Of a stretch of 41,154 nt of DNA, positions 20,732 through 29,984 are shown piece by piece. The position numbers were made by a program, and so were the translations under genes. Under the pieces are notes generated by a model. That model was not told the DNA's origin, ran no database searches, and saw only the letters and a list, made by a program, of their open reading frames with translations. The stretch covers positions 1 through 41,154 of the forward strand of contig CALQLF020000022.1 in the NCBI GenBank assembly GCA_943331345.2. Reading direction: 5' to 3'. Origin of the DNA: Candidatus Planktophila lacus (lineage in GTDB: Bacteria > Pseudomonadota > Gammaproteobacteria > Steroidobacterales > Steroidobacteraceae). Each line of letters begins with the position of its first letter. Position 1 is the first letter of the stretch.

Positions 20732-23560
20732 ATGCATACCCTGCGCATTCGCGGCGCCCGCACCCACAACCTGCGGAACGTCGACCTCACCCTCCCCCGC
20801 GACAAGATCATCGTGTTCACCGGCTTGTCCGGTTCGGGCAAGAGTTCGTTGGCCTTCGACACCCTCTACGCGGAAGGCCAGCGCCGTTACGTGGAAAGCC
20901 TTTCGGCCTATGCGCGCCAATTCCTCTCGATGATGGAAAAGCCGGACGTCGACAGCATCGAAGGCTTGTCACCCGCTATCTCCATCGAGCAGAAGAGCAC
21001 CAGCCACAACCCGCGTTCTACCGTGGGCACGGTCACCGAAATCCACGACTACCTGCGCCTGCTGTTCGCGCGCGCAGGCACCCCGCGCTGCCCGGACCAC
21101 CACGTCGACCTCGCCGCACAAACGGTCAGCCAGATGGTGGACCAGGTGCTGGCGCTACCCGAAGGCACCGCCCTGCTGCTCTTGGCCCCGGTGGTGAAAG
21201 AGCGCAAGGGCGAACACCGCGACATCTTGGAAGACCTGCGCAGCCGCGGCTTCGTGCGCGCGCGTATCGACGGCAAGGTGGCGGAACTGGAAGAGCCACC
21301 GAAGCTGGACCTGCGCCGCAAGCATTCCATCGACGCGGTAGTGGACCGCTTCAAGGTCCGCAGCGACTTGGCGCAGCGCCTGGCGGAATCCTTCGAGACT
21401 GCGTTGAAACTCGGCGAAGGCGTGGCCCGTATCGCCTGGATGGATGATAGCCAGCCAGAACTCACCTTCTCGGACAAGTTCGCCTGCGCCGAGTGCGGCT
21501 ACTCGCTGCAGGAGCTTGAGCCGCGCTTGTTCTCGTTCAACAACCCCAGTGGCGCCTGCGCCAACTGCGATGGTCTAGGCGTCAAGCAGTTCTTCGACCC
21601 GGTACGCCTCATCGTCAATCCATCGCTGTCGCTGGCGGGGGGTGCCGTGCGCGGCTGGGACCGTCGCAACGCGTACTACTTCCAGTTGGTGCAAAGCCTC
21701 GCCCGGCATTTCAAGTTCGATGTAGAGACCGCTTGGCGCGAACTAGCCGCCAAGGACCAGCAGATACTGCTCTACGGCAGCGGCGAGGAAAGCATCGAGT
21801 TCCGTTACTTCGACGGTCGCGGTGGCACCCAGCGTCGGCGCCATCCGTTTGAAGGCATCCTCCCGAATCTGGAGCGGCGCTACAAGGAAACCGAGTCGCA
21901 GACCGTCCGCGAGGAGCTTTCCAAGTACATCGGCAGCAAGCCCTGCCCCGAATGCAACGGCACCCGCCTGAACCGCGCGGCGCGCCACGTGTTCGTGGCG
22001 GACAAAGCCCTGCCAGACATCTCGCGCCTGGCCGTAGGCAAAGCGCTGAAGTTCTTCCGCGAACTGCATCTGGATGGCTGGCGTGGCGAGATTGCCGCCA
22101 AGGTAGTGAAGGAAGTCGGCGACCGGCTTGGCTTCCTCGTGGACGTGGGCCTCGACTATCTCTCGCTCGACCGCAGTGCGGAAACCCTGTCCGGTGGCGA
22201 GGCGCAGCGCATCCGTCTTGCCTCGCAGGTGGGCAGTGGCCTCGTGGGAGTGCTCTACATCCTCGATGAACCCAGCATCGGCCTGCATCAACGCGACAAT
22301 CAACGTCTGCTCGATACCCTCACGCGTCTGAAGAATCTCGGCAACACCGTCATCATGGTGGAGCACGACGAAGACGCCATCCGCCAGAGCGACTACGTGG
22401 TGGACCTGGGGCCCGGCGCCGGCGTCCATGGCGGGCGCATCGTCGCTGAAGGTACGCCCGCGGAAGTGGCCGCCCACCCGGATTCGCTCACCGGCCAATA
22501 TCTCTCCGGCCGCCTTGCCATCGAGGTCCCCAAGCGCCGCCGTGCTCGCGACCCCAAGCGACAAATCAAAGTAGTGAATGCCACCGGCAACAACTTGAAA
22601 GGCGTTACCACGTCTTTCCCCATCGGCATCATGACCTGCGTTACCGGTGTATCGGGCAGTGGCAAGAGCACGCTGGTGAACGACACCCTGCTGCGTCAGG
22701 TGTCCGTGAAACTAAACGAGAGCACCGCGGACCCCGCGCCTTGCGACCGCGTCGAAGGCCTCGAGCATATCGACCGTGTCATCGACATCGACCAGTCACC
22801 CATCGGCCGCACACCGCGCTCGAACCCCGCCACCTACACCGGTCTGTTCACGCCCATTCGAGAAATGTTTTCGGGCGTTCCCGAGGCGCGCGCGCGGGGT
22901 TACGAACCGGGCCGCTTCAGCTTCAACGTCAAGGGCGGGCGCTGCGAAGCCTGCCAAGGCGACGGCGTGTTGCAGGTGGAAATGCACTTCCTGCCGGACG
23001 TCTATGTGCCTTGCGACATCTGTCAGGGTCGCCGCTACAACCGCGAGACGCTCGAGGTGCGGTACAAGGGCAAGAATATCCACGAAGTCCTGGAGATGAC
23101 TATTGAGGACGCGGCGCAGTTCTTCAGCGCCGTCCCGGCCGTGGCCAGCAAATTACAGACTTTGCTCGACGTCGGCCTCTCCTACGTTCGTCTGGGCCAA
23201 AACGCCACCACGCTCTCCGGTGGCGAAGCACAGCGCGTGAAGCTGTCCAAGGAACTGTCGAAGCGTTCCACCGGTAGAACGCTCTACGTGCTCGACGAGC
23301 CGACCACTGGCCTGCACTTCCATGACATCGCGCAACTGCTGAAAGTACTGCACCGTCTACGCGACGAGGGCAACACTGTGGTCGTCATCGAGCACAACCT
23401 CGATGTCATCAAGACCGCGGACTGGATTATCGATCTAGGCCCGGAAGGCGGCGAAGGTGGTGGACGTATCCTGGTGGAAGGCACGCCCGAGACCGTGGGC
23501 GCGCACGCCGGCTCCTACACCGGCCACTACCTGCAGCCCCTGTTAGAGCGCGGGGCCTAG
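20732..23560 (+). CDS. uvrA: Excinuclease ABC subunit A (UvrA)
   Basis: 942 residues, the normal length. The damage-recognition ATPase of nucleotide excision repair. Two ABC modules are seen: Walker [11 protein letters not shown] (31-40) and a second [10 protein letters not shown], with signatures [11 protein letters not shown] and [11 protein letters not shown]. Zinc modules are CAECGY...CANCDG in the first half and CEACQGDG...CDICQG in the second. The ATG at 20732 begins the usual [16 protein letters not shown]; reading frame continues upstream to 20588 but is not part of the family. The Shine-Dalgarno is weak. The 3' end is 3 nt from the GNAT gene on the other strand. Confidence 0.98.
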   Translation: MHTLRIRGARTHNLRNVDLTLPRDKIIVFTGLSGSGKSSLAFDTLYAEGQRRYVESLSAYARQFLSMMEKPDVDSIEGLSPAISIEQKSTSHNPRSTVGTVTEIHDYLRLLFARAGTPRCPDHHVDLAAQTVSQMVDQVLALPEGTALLLLAPVVKERKGEHRDILEDLRSRGFVRARIDGKVAELEEPPKLDLRRKHSIDAVVDRFKVRSDLAQRLAESFETALKLGEGVARIAWMDDSQPELTFSDKFACAECGYSLQELEPRLFSFNNPSGACANCDGLGVKQFFDPVRLIVNPSLSLAGGAVRGWDRRNAYYFQLVQSLARHFKFDVETAWRELAAKDQQILLYGSGEESIEFRYFDGRGGTQRRRHPFEGILPNLERRYKETESQTVREELSKYIGSKPCPECNGTRLNRAARHVFVADKALPDISRLAVGKALKFFRELHLDGWRGEIAAKVVKEVGDRLGFLVDVGLDYLSLDRSAETLSGGEAQRIRLASQVGSGLVGVLYILDEPSIGLHQRDNQRLLDTLTRLKNLGNTVIMVEHDEDAIRQSDYVVDLGPGAGVHGGRIVAEGTPAEVAAHPDSLTGQYLSGRLAIEVPKRRRARDPKRQIKVVNATGNNLKGVTTSFPIGIMTCVTGVSGSGKSTLVNDTLLRQVSVKLNESTADPAPCDRVEGLEHIDRVIDIDQSPIGRTPRSNPATYTGLFTPIREMFSGVPEARARGYEPGRFSFNVKGGRCEACQGDGVLQVEMHFLPDVYVPCDICQGRRYNRETLEVRYKGKNIHEVLEMTIEDAAQFFSAVPAVASKLQTLLDVGLSYVRLGQNATTLSGGEAQRVKLSKELSKRSTGRTLYVLDEPTTGLHFHDIAQLLKVLHRLRDEGNTVVVIEHNLDVIKTADWIIDLGPEGGEGGGRILVEGTPETVGAHAGSYTGHYLQPLLERGA

Positions 23561-23563
23561 CCC

Positions 23564-24103
23564 TCAGGCCCCGGGGGCTCCGGCTGGACGGACCGGCGTG
23601 CGGAAGGCATGCCGGACGTCACCATCCACCAGCCGCTCCGTGTAAACGCCGCCAGTAAAACTGCTGATGACGCGACGCCAGAACACGACCGCGGGCGTGT
23701 TGCGCTGTGCTTCGGAAACCCGCCAATCACCGCCGAAACGGCGAAAGATGAGGCCGGCGGCTTCCGCGCCTACTCCCCGACGCCGGTGCGGCGTGCGGAT
23801 GAAAAACTCAGCCATTTCATGCACTAACGGCTGGGCGGCGGCAGGCGACTGGAGCGGGCGGGCCACCAGCGCAAAGCCAGCCGGCTGGCCGGCACTGAGA
23901 ATGAGCAAAGGATGGGTGCGGTCATCGCGGAACCAGCGCAGCAGCCATTCAGGCTGGCGGTTACCGTGTTCGCCATCTACCGGGAAAGGGGCCGCAGAAC
24001 CACTCACACGCAGAGCGAGTTCGTTCACGTACTCAGGGTAGTGACCGGCAATCCAGGCCCTGTCCTCAGCGGACGGGCGGGCATCGCGCAACGTCACGGT
24101 CAC
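23564..24103 (-). CDS. GNAT-family N-acetyltransferase
   Basis: 179 residues from a GTG start. The acetyl-CoA loop (motif A) is RTPHRRRGVGAEAAGLIFRR, with the Q/RxxGxG pattern as RRRGVG. AEFFI just before is the beta-4 strand. The C-terminal WRRVISSF text is in the place of motif B. GTG 24103 is preferred because GAAGGA lies seven bases upstream; an in-frame extension to 24178 runs through the terminator at 24136-24166. The gene is convergent with uvrA. The acceptor substrate is unknown. Confidence 0.82.
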   Translation of the reverse strand: MTVTLRDARPSAEDRAWIAGHYPEYVNELALRVSGSAAPFPVDGEHGNRQPEWLLRWFRDDRTHPLLILSAGQPAGFALVARPLQSPAAAQPLVHEMAEFFIRTPHRRRGVGAEAAGLIFRRFGGDWRVSEAQRNTPAVVFWRRVISSFTGGVYTERLVDGDVRHAFRTPVRPAGAPGA

Positions 24104-24135
24104 GGCGGAATCCTTCGATGCGGAGTCCAGAAATG

Positions 24136-24166
24136 AAAAAGGCCGAGCAAGTTGCCTTGCCCGGCC
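24136..24166 (-). terminator. Rho-independent terminator of the Ala-rich lipoprotein gene
   Basis: On the minus strand GGCCGGGCAAG, a GCAA loop and CTTGCTCGGCC form an 11-bp stem with one wobble pair, followed by TTTTT. It lies 28 nt after the lipoprotein stop and just before the GNAT start, so it separates the two units. Confidence 0.85.
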
Positions 24167-24193
24167 TTCGGCAATCAACGCACGAGGCGTTGA

Positions 24194-24418
24194 TTACTGC
24201 TTCGGCGCCTCGGCCGGAGCAGCAGCCGGTGCGGCAGCGGCGTCAGCCGGTGCAGCAGCGGCATCAGCCGGAGCAGCAGCGGCGTCAGCCGGTGCAGCAG
24301 CAGGAGCCTCGGCAGCCGCAGCGGCCGGAGCCTCAGCAGCAGGAGCCTCTTCCTTCGCGCCGCAAGCGGCGAGAACCAGCGCAAGCGCAGCAGCGCTCAG
24401 AGCGATCTTCGCGTTCAT
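24194..24418 (-). CDS. Small Ala-rich lipoprotein
   Basis: 74 residues. The signal peptide MNAKIALSAAALALVLAAC ends in lipobox LAAC (C19). The mature part of about 55 residues is almost wholly Ala, Pro, Glu and Asp, with three near-copies of the seven-residue unit APADAAA, and ends in PAEAPKQ. No fold or function is recognised; such low-complexity lipoproteins are often abundant envelope spacers, but that is inference. ATG 24418 is chosen because the signal peptide starts there; reading frame extends upstream through the promoter. It is a one-gene unit with a promoter and a strong terminator. Confidence 0.8.
   Translation of the reverse strand: MNAKIALSAAALALVLAACGAKEEAPAAEAPAAAAAEAPAAAPADAAAAPADAAAAPADAAAAPAAAPAEAPKQ
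24225..24302. repeat. 21-bp tandem repeat inside the Ala-rich lipoprotein gene
   Basis: Three consecutive 21-bp units begin at 24225, 24246 and 24267, each starting GCCGGT or GCCGGA, with a diverged fourth from 24288. Units differ at one to three positions. They encode the APADAAA repeats; length change between strains would keep the frame. Confidence 0.8.
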
Positions 24419-24510
24419 CGATATACCCCAAAACGTTTCAGGTGTAGGAAAGATCTTTTTCTGTGCAGTAGGGCTCTTGTTGGAACGCCAGCCTTCCTGT
24501 ACGAGGTCAG

Positions 24511-24538
24511 ATTGTAGAGACTTTTTTACGGATAGCAA
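24511..24538 (-). promoter_or_regulatory. Sigma-70 promoter of the Ala-rich lipoprotein gene
   Basis: TTGCTA (24533-24538) and TACAAT (24511-24516) are 16 nt apart in an AT-rich stretch unusual for this window. The leader to the ATG would be about 85 nt. On the other side, 24548-24560 holds the perfect palindrome ACGTTC-A-GAACGT, placed just upstream of this -35. I saw no convincing promoter for pepQ in the rest of the 259-nt gap. Confidence 0.6.
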
Positions 24539-24677
24539 ACGGAATCAACGTTCAGAACGTGTTTTTTATGTAATAAGCCCGTCGGCGCGGTATTGTTTGC
24601 ATATCATTCTTGCCGGACCGAGGTCGCGGGGTAGCCGGAAGCGGGTTACCGCAGCCCGGTCCCCTCCGGAGTTGCCC

Positions 24678-26021
24678 GTGCCGAACCAGTCTCCCTACAA
24701 CGCCGTCGACCTCGACACCCTGTTTCCGGCCCATCTGGCGGCCCTCCAGACCAGTACGGCTCAGGCGCTCGCAGCCTGCGGATTGGATTCGCTCGTCGTC
24801 GGCGCAGGCGCCCTGCATTTCCAGTTCCTGGACGACCAGCCTTACTCATTCAAATCCAATCCGCTGTTCCGGCAGTGGGCACCGGTACTCGACGCCCCCA
24901 ATTCCTTCGTCTGCTTCACTCCGGGCGAAAAACCGCGCCTGATTTTCATGCAGCCAGAGGATTACTGGCACAAACCCCCCGCCTTGCCGACCGGTGCTTG
25001 GCTGGACCACTTTGAAGTCAGGGTCACCCGTGCCGCCGCGGAAGCGCGGCACCACCTGCCGAGCCAAGGCCGCACTGGCTACCTTGGCGAAATCCATGCC
25101 GGACTGGAGCAATGGGGGATGGATCTCAACCCGGAGCCGTTGCGAAACCGTATGCACTACGGTCGGCTGGCCAAGACGCCTTACGAAATTGCTTGCATAC
25201 GCGTCGCGAACCACAAGGGCGCGCTGGCCCATCGGGCGGCCGTCGCAGCGTTCCGTGCCGGCCAAAGCGAGTACGCCATCCATTTGGCGTATCTGGCCGC
25301 CACGGGACACCGCGAAGAGGAACTGCCCTACCCGAACATCATCGCGCTGAATGAAGGCGGCGCCATCCTGCATTACACGGACTTGTCCACGAACCTACCG
25401 CCCGCGCATCTGTCCTTGCTGATCGACGCAGGCGCGCAGTGCCGGGGTTACGCCAGTGACATCACCCGCACCACGGCCGCGGCGGCCGGCGAATTTGCGG
25501 ACTTGGTGATGGCGATGGACGAACTGGAACTGGCGCTGTGCGCGCAGGTGGTTCCCGGCAAGCATTACCCGGAAATACACTTGGACGCCCACCTGCGCGT
25601 GGCACGACTGCTCAGCGATGCTGGCATCATCCGTGGCACGCCGGAGTCCGCGGTTGCCACCGGACTTTCCAGCGTGTTTTACCCGCACGGCATCGGGCAC
25701 CCATTGGGCCTGCAAGTACACGACGTTGGCGGCTTCCAGGCAGCGCCCGAAGGCGGAACACTGGAGCGGCCGCCGGGCCACCCTTACCTCCGCCTGACGC
25801 GAACCCTGACCGAGGGGTCCGTGGTTACCATCGAGCCGGGTATCTACTTCATCGACTTGCTGCTGAAGACCGCGCAGGCCGACGGCCGCGGCCGCGACAT
25901 CGTCTGGGAGCGCGTGGAAGCGCTCCGCCCTTACGGTGGCGTGCGAATCGAGGACAACGTCGTGGCGACCGCCCAAGGCGCCGTGAATCTCACGCGCGAG
26001 GCGTTCGCCGCGATCCACTGA
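24678..26021 (+). CDS. pepQ: Xaa-Pro dipeptidase PepQ (prolidase)
   Basis: 447 residues from a GTG start (E. coli 443). A cytoplasmic manganese enzyme that cleaves Xaa-Pro dipeptides. The pita-bread fold ligands are all present: D250 (LLIDAGAQ), D261 (YASDITRT), H341 or H337 in HGIGHPLGLQVHD, E386 (TIEPGIYF) and E425 (VRIEDNV). GGAG six bases before the GTG (24678) supports the start; the longer frame to 24477 has no family match. It is a single gene, convergent with mscL 42 nt on. Confidence 0.93.
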   Translation: MPNQSPYNAVDLDTLFPAHLAALQTSTAQALAACGLDSLVVGAGALHFQFLDDQPYSFKSNPLFRQWAPVLDAPNSFVCFTPGEKPRLIFMQPEDYWHKPPALPTGAWLDHFEVRVTRAAAEARHHLPSQGRTGYLGEIHAGLEQWGMDLNPEPLRNRMHYGRLAKTPYEIACIRVANHKGALAHRAAVAAFRAGQSEYAIHLAYLAATGHREEELPYPNIIALNEGGAILHYTDLSTNLPPAHLSLLIDAGAQCRGYASDITRTTAAAAGEFADLVMAMDELELALCAQVVPGKHYPEIHLDAHLRVARLLSDAGIIRGTPESAVATGLSSVFYPHGIGHPLGLQVHDVGGFQAAPEGGTLERPPGHPYLRLTRTLTEGSVVTIEPGIYFIDLLLKTAQADGRGRDIVWERVEALRPYGGVRIEDNVVATAQGAVNLTREAFAAIH

Positions 26022-26024
26022 ATA

Positions 26025-26060
26025 GGGGCGTGAAGCGGTGGCCGTTCAAGCCGCCGCCCC
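26025..26060. terminator. Possible bidirectional hairpin between pepQ and mscL
   Basis: GGGGCG plus GCGG at 26025-26038 pair with CCGC plus CGCCCC at 26051-26060, with a 4-nt bulge (TGAA). It sits between the two convergent stops. No T-tract on either side, so the terminator role is only suggested. Confidence 0.35.
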
Positions 26061-26063
26061 CGT

Positions 26064-26477
26064 TCAGCGCTGGCGCAACAAGTCGCGTATTTCGGTGAGC
26101 AACTGCTCTTCGCGCGAGGGCGCAGGCGGTGCGGCCGGCGCGGCGGGCGCGGCGGGCGCGGCGGGCGGTGCCACCAGCCGGTTGATCGCTTTTACGGCCA
26201 GGAAGATGACTAGCGCTACCAGCAGGAAGTCGACGACGGACTGCAGGAACACCCCGTACTTCAACAACACCGGGGCCCCTTTGGCGTCGAGCCCTAAGGT
26301 GAGCGCCAATTCACTGAAATTCTGACCACTGGTGACCATGCCCAGAGCCGGCATGACGATAGCGTCCACCAACGCCGAAACGATCTTGCCGAAAGCGGCA
26401 CCGATGACGACACCGACCGCCAAGTCGATGACATTGCCACGCATGGCGAAAGCCTTGAATTCGTCTACGAAACGCAT
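26064..26477 (-). CDS. mscL: Large-conductance mechanosensitive channel MscL
   Basis: 137 residues, matching E. coli (136). A pentameric inner-membrane pore that opens under sudden osmotic downshift. The N-terminus [37 protein letters not shown] holds the amphipathic helix and pore-lining TM1 in the usual order; TM2 is [18 protein letters not shown]. The linker to the C-terminal helix has been replaced by [16 protein letters not shown], encoded by a 9-bp DNA repeat. The end is [17 protein letters not shown], the usual bundle. AAGGGGGGG precedes the ATG. Confidence 0.96.
   Translation of the reverse strand: MRFVDEFKAFAMRGNVIDLAVGVVIGAAFGKIVSALVDAIVMPALGMVTSGQNFSELALTLGLDAKGAPVLLKYGVFLQSVVDFLLVALVIFLAVKAINRLVAPPAAPAAPAAPAAPPAPSREEQLLTEIRDLLRQR
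26138..26164. repeat. 9-bp GC-only tandem repeat in mscL
   Basis: Three exact copies of GCGCGGCGG (plus strand) encode the PAA repeats of the MscL linker. Slippage would add or remove three residues in frame. Confidence 0.8.
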
Positions 26478-26589
26478 GAGAAGCCCCCCCTTAAAGGCGC
26501 CGGTCGGAGGTCATTTCCGACTGCGGCACGGCAGAGCATCCTCCCTTAAGGGCCGGTCGTGCAACCCCGAAGGGTAATAGCACCAACGC

Positions 26590-26616
26590 AAAAAGGCCGG
26601 CAGAGCCGGCCTTTTT
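26590..26616. terminator. Rho-independent terminator ending the ribosomal gene cluster
   Basis: AAAAA, GGCCGGC, AGA loop, GCCGGCC, TTTTT: a perfect 7-bp GC stem with A- and T-tracts on both sides. It lies 87 nt after rplQ and can stop transcription from the alpha operon; its symmetry lets it work in both directions. Confidence 0.9.
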
Positions 26617-26702
26617 CGCGAGAGGCAACGTCCATGACGCTACCCGCCGCCGTGCCGACTGGCACCCCCAAAGGGCGCCATCGACACTGCTTACCGCCAG
26701 TA

Positions 26703-27167
26703 TCAGGCGGCAGCGCGCTTGCGCTTCGGAGCGGCAGCTTCGCCCTCGGCCTTCGGCTTGCGAGCGCGAGCCTTCTTGGCGGGAGCCTCGGGAGCAGCCT
26801 CAACGGCCTTCGCGGCTTCCGTCAACTGCATGAGCGCCATGGGAGCAGCGTCGCCCGAACGATCTTCGAGGCGTAGGATACGAGTGTACCCGCCCTGACG
26901 ATCCTTGAAACGGGGACCCAAGTCTTCGAACAGCTTGGTAACGAGCTCGGCATCGCGCAGCTTGGCGAACGCACGGCGGCGTGCCGCCTCGCTATCAACC
27001 TTGCCGCTGTTGATGATGGGCTCGACCACGCGACGCAGTTCCTTGGCCTTCGCCACGGTCGTGCGGATGGTCTCGAAACGCAGCAGTGCGATGCACAGGT
27101 TGCGCATCAGCGCGTGGCGGTGGGAGCTGTTACGAGACAGCTGACGACCGGAGAGTTGGTGACGCAT
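26703..27167 (-). CDS. rplQ: 50S ribosomal protein L17
   Basis: Starts [19 protein letters not shown] and has the L17 core to about residue 116. The chain is 154 residues against 127 in E. coli; the extra C-terminal tail is rich in Ala, Lys, Arg and Pro (for example [14 protein letters not shown]). Last gene of the alpha operon. The 80-nt gap after rpoA holds a hairpin at 27198-27215 (GCCGCCCC-TA-GGGGTGGC on the minus strand) just upstream of the start. Confidence 0.95.
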   Translation of the reverse strand: MRHQLSGRQLSRNSSHRHALMRNLCIALLRFETIRTTVAKAKELRRVVEPIINSGKVDSEAARRRAFAKLRDAELVTKLFEDLGPRFKDRQGGYTRILRLEDRSGDAAPMALMQLTEAAKAVEAAPEAPAKKARARKPKAEGEAAAPKRKRAAA

Positions 27168-27247
27168 GGTACTTAGGTTCCGTTGGTCGCCCGCCCTGCC
27201 ACCCCTAGGGGCGGCGCGAACGGGCCATGTTTACTGGGAGGCTACTC

Positions 27248-28258
27248 TCAGAGCGCCTTGAACTCGTCGTCGCGACGCAGCTGGGCCGGCGGCCAGCCTT
27301 CGAGACGCATGCCGAGGGTCAACCCACGGCTTTCGAGGACTTCCTTGATCTCGGTAAGCGACTTCTTGCCGAGGTTCGGCGTACGCAGCAGTTCGACCTC
27401 GGTGCGCTGCACCAGGTCGCCGATGTAATGGATGTTCTCGGCCTTCAGGCAGTTAGCCGAACGCACGGTGAGTTCCAATTCGTCGACCGGACGCAGCAGC
27501 ACCGGGTCGATGTGGGGAGCGCTGGAAGACGAGCCCGAGCCATCGCCAGCGGACGAACCACTGTCGAAGTCTGCGAACACCGCCAACTGGTCCTTGAGAA
27601 TGGAACCGGCGCGACGGATAGCATCCTCGGCGTCGATGGTGCCGTTCGTCTCGATGGTGACCACCAGGCTATCGAGGTCCGTACGCTGACCAACGCGCGT
27701 GGCGTCGACCGAGTACGTGACACGACGCATCGGGCTGAACGAAGCGTCGAGACGCAGGCTGCCGATGGGGCGAGTCTGTTCCTCGAAAACCGGTGCCGTT
27801 GCCGGACGGTAACCGCGGCCGCGCTCGATCTTCAGCGTCATGCTGAGTTCGGTCGGCTTGGTCAGCGTGGCGATGACGAGGTCCTTGTTGACCACTTCAA
27901 CCGTATGGTCGTGCTCAATGTCGCCAGCGGTGACCGGGCCAGGGCCCTTCTTCCGCAGACGGACTTCGGCGCTGTCACGGTCGTGCAGCTTCAAAGCTAC
28001 CTGCTTGAGGTTCAGCAGGAGTTCGACCACGTCCTCATGGACGCCGTCGATTGAGGTGTACTCGTGCAGCACACCATCGATGTGTGCCTCGGTGATGGCA
28101 GCACCGGGCATCGACGAGAGCAGCACGCGGCGCAGAGCTGCGCCAAGTGTGTGGCCAAAACCACGCTCGAGGGGGCCGATGGTGGCCTTGGCCTCGTTCG
28201 GGGCGGTGAGTTCCAGCTTCAGGCCGGCCCTCTGAAAATCGCTGACGGATCCATGCAT
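27248..28258 (-). CDS. rpoA: RNA polymerase alpha subunit
   Basis: 336 residues. The N-terminal dimerisation domain starts after [17 protein letters not shown] and holds [23 protein letters not shown]-type text at about 33-55; an acidic-Ser linker ([16 protein letters not shown]) leads to the C-terminal domain with the UP-element and activator surface ([33 protein letters not shown]). AGGGA lies before the ATG. Upstream, TATAAA (28271-28276) could be an internal -10 but its -35 is poor. Confidence 0.98.
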   Translation of the reverse strand: MHGSVSDFQRAGLKLELTAPNEAKATIGPLERGFGHTLGAALRRVLLSSMPGAAITEAHIDGVLHEYTSIDGVHEDVVELLLNLKQVALKLHDRDSAEVRLRKKGPGPVTAGDIEHDHTVEVVNKDLVIATLTKPTELSMTLKIERGRGYRPATAPVFEEQTRPIGSLRLDASFSPMRRVTYSVDATRVGQRTDLDSLVVTIETNGTIDAEDAIRRAGSILKDQLAVFADFDSGSSAGDGSGSSSSAPHIDPVLLRPVDELELTVRSANCLKAENIHYIGDLVQRTEVELLRTPNLGKKSLTEIKEVLESRGLTLGMRLEGWPPAQLRRDDEFKAL

Positions 28259-28321
28259 GGGGTCTGTCCCTTTATATTCGACGTATCAGTCGTGAAACCG
28301 GTCGCTCGTGCAGCCGCTCGA

Positions 28322-28945
28322 TTACTTCGAGTACAACTCGACGACCAGGTTCTCGTTGATGTCCGGCAGGATCTCGTTGCGCTCAGGCACGCTCTTCAGC
28401 AAGCCGGAAAGCTTCTTCTCGTCGACCTCCACCCAGTCGGGGCGGCCAACCTGAGCCGAAATCTGCAGGGCGCTCTGAATGCGAACCTGTGCCTTCGACT
28501 TCTCACGGATCTCTACCGTGTCACCAGCGCTGCACTGGTAGCTCGGCACATTGACGGGCTTGCCATTCACCAGCACGCCCTTGTGGCTCACCAACTGGCG
28601 GGCCTCGGCGCGGGTGGAAGCGAAACCCATGCGGTACACCACGTTGTCGAGACGACGCTCCAGGAACTGGAGGAGGTTCTCGCCGGTGGCGCCCGGACGA
28701 CCGGCCGCCTTGTGGTAGTAGTTGCGGAACTGGGTTTCCAGCACGCCGTACATGCGGCGCAGCTTCTGCTTTTCGCGGAGCTGCAAACCGTAGTCTGACG
28801 TGCGCTGGCGGCGCTCACCCTTGATGCCGCCCGGCGGCACTTCGAGTTTGCACTTGGACTCGAGCGACTTGACGCCGCTCTTGAGAAAGAGGTCTGTACC
28901 CTCGCGACGCGAGAGCTTGCACTTGGGGCCGAGATAACGAGCCAT
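28322..28945 (-). CDS. rpsD: 30S ribosomal protein S4
   Basis: 207 residues, starting [20 protein letters not shown]. The S4 RNA-binding module is at about 97-160 ([31 protein letters not shown] as the core). It lacks the four-Cys zinc site. S4 starts 16S rRNA folding and in E. coli represses the alpha operon. It is 11 nt after rpsK and 63 nt before rpoA. Confidence 0.98.
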   Translation of the reverse strand: MARYLGPKCKLSRREGTDLFLKSGVKSLESKCKLEVPPGGIKGERRQRTSDYGLQLREKQKLRRMYGVLETQFRNYYHKAAGRPGATGENLLQFLERRLDNVVYRMGFASTRAEARQLVSHKGVLVNGKPVNVPSYQCSAGDTVEIREKSKAQVRIQSALQISAQVGRPDWVEVDEKKLSGLLKSVPERNEILPDINENLVVELYSK

Positions 28946-28956
28946 CGTGATATTCC

Positions 28957-29355
28957 TTAGACGCGCCGCTTCTTGGACGGGCGGCAGCCGTTGTGCGGGA
29001 TGGGGGTGACGTCGCTGATGGACGTGACCTTGAGGCCGGCAGCGTTGAGCGCACGCACGGCAGACTCGCGGCCAGGGCCGGGGCCCTTCACGCGCACTTC
29101 AACGGTACGCAGACCGTATTCCTGCGAGGCAACACCAGCCTTCTCGGCCGCGACCTGAGCCGCGAACGGGGTGCTCTTGCGCGAACCACGGAAGCCGCAG
29201 CCGCCAGAGGTCGCCCACGACAGGGTATTGCCCTGACGGTCGGTGATGGTGATGACGGTGTTGTTGAACGACGCATGCACGTGGGCGATGCCGTCCGACA
29301 CTTGCCGACGTACCTTCTTGCGCTGGGGCTTGTTGCCCTGCTTCTGCTCAGCCAT
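28957..29355 (-). CDS. rpsK: 30S ribosomal protein S11
   Basis: 132 residues. A basic N-terminus ([18 protein letters not shown]) is followed by the conserved [20 protein letters not shown] and the C-terminal [16 protein letters not shown]11 forms the platform near the mRNA exit. It lies 28 nt after rpsM and 11 nt before rpsD. Confidence 0.98.
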   Translation of the reverse strand: MAEQKQGNKPQRKKVRRQVSDGIAHVHASFNNTVITITDRQGNTLSWATSGGCGFRGSRKSTPFAAQVAAEKAGVASQEYGLRTVEVRVKGPGPGRESAVRALNAAGLKVTSISDVTPIPHNGCRPSKKRRV

Positions 29356-29383
29356 TGCCTAACCCTTCCTATTGCCGCGTCGG

Positions 29384-29761
29384 TTACTTGCCGACTTGGC
29401 TGTTGAGCTTGACGGCCTGCTTGCGCGGGCCCTTGCGCGAACGCGCATTGGTGCGCGTGCGCTGACCGCGGAGCGGCAGGCCACGGCGGTGACGCATGCC
29501 ACGGTAGCAACCGAGGTCCATGAGGCGCTTGATGTTCATGGAAACCTCACGACGGAGGTCACCTTCGACGGTCAGCTTTGCCACCTGTGCGCGGAGCGCA
29601 CCGACTTCGGCCTCAGTGAGGTCCTTGGTCTTGGTGGTAGACGCCACACCGGCGGCCGCGCAAATGTTCCGAGACGTCGGACGGCCAATGCCGAAGACGT
29701 GCGTCAGACCAATTACGATGTGCTTATTCATCGGGATATTAACCCCGGCGATGCGTGCCAT
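29384..29761 (-). CDS. rpsM: 30S ribosomal protein S13
   Basis: 125 residues, starting [20 protein letters not shown], with helix-two-turn-helix text [15 protein letters not shown] and a basic tail [16 protein letters not shown] that reaches the P-site tRNA. GGAG five bases before the ATG. First gene of the alpha operon, with its own promoter at 29801-29829. Confidence 0.98.
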   Translation of the reverse strand: MARIAGVNIPMNKHIVIGLTHVFGIGRPTSRNICAAAGVASTTKTKDLTEAEVGALRAQVAKLTVEGDLRREVSMNIKRLMDLGCYRGMRHRRGLPLRGQRTRTNARSRKGPRKQAVKLNSQVGK

Positions 29762-29781
29762 GTCTGCTCCGGATGCCTAGT

Positions 29782-29800
29782 GCCGCGGGAAAAGCGCGGC
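29782..29800. promoter_or_regulatory. Dyad between the alpha-operon -10 box and rpsM
   Basis: GCCGCG and CGCGGC, perfect 6-bp arms around 7 nt, abut the -10 box and cover the expected start site. It gives a GC-rich discriminator, as at growth-rate-controlled promoters. The leader RNA would be only about 33 nt, too short for the S4-binding pseudoknot known from the E. coli alpha operon. Confidence 0.4.
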
Positions 29801-29829
29801 AGTATACTAAAAAATACCTACAACTTCAA
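29801..29829 (-). promoter_or_regulatory. Alpha-operon promoter upstream of rpsM
   Basis: TTGAAG (29824-29829) and TATACT (29801-29806), 17 nt apart, in the 82-nt gap between rpmJ and rpsM. The spacer is AT-rich (contains TATTTTTT). The strongest sigma-70 match in the window; it would drive rpsM-rpsK-rpsD-rpoA-rplQ. Confidence 0.75.
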
Positions 29830-29843
29830 TGCGTTGGCTGCAA

Positions 29844-29957
29844 TCAACCCTGGCGCTGCTTGTGGCGAGCGTCGGAGCAGATGATGTAGACGATGCCGCG
29901 ACGGCGGACCACCTTGCAGTTTTTGCAGATCTTCTTGACTGATGGACGGACTTTCAC
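29844..29957 (-). CDS. rpmJ: 50S ribosomal protein L36
   Basis: 37 residues from GTG 29957 to TGA 29844: begins [14 protein letters not shown] and ends [10 protein letters not shown]. It is the zinc-ribbon form, with C11, C14, C27 and H32 as ligands. AGGAG six bases before the GTG. It lies 27 nt after secY, its usual position. Confidence 0.95.
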   Translation of the reverse strand: MKVRPSVKKICKNCKVVRRRGIVYIICSDARHKQRQG

Positions 29958-29984
29958 GGGTGTCTCCTGGAAAACGGTGCCGCG

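Noticed and set aside
24225-24302. CRISPR-like repeat
   Set aside because: Units are directly joined with no spacers and lie in a coding sequence.
24477-24677. Extended N-terminus of PepQ
   Set aside because: Family length and the GGAG before GTG 24678 place the start later; the extension overlaps the opposing promoter.
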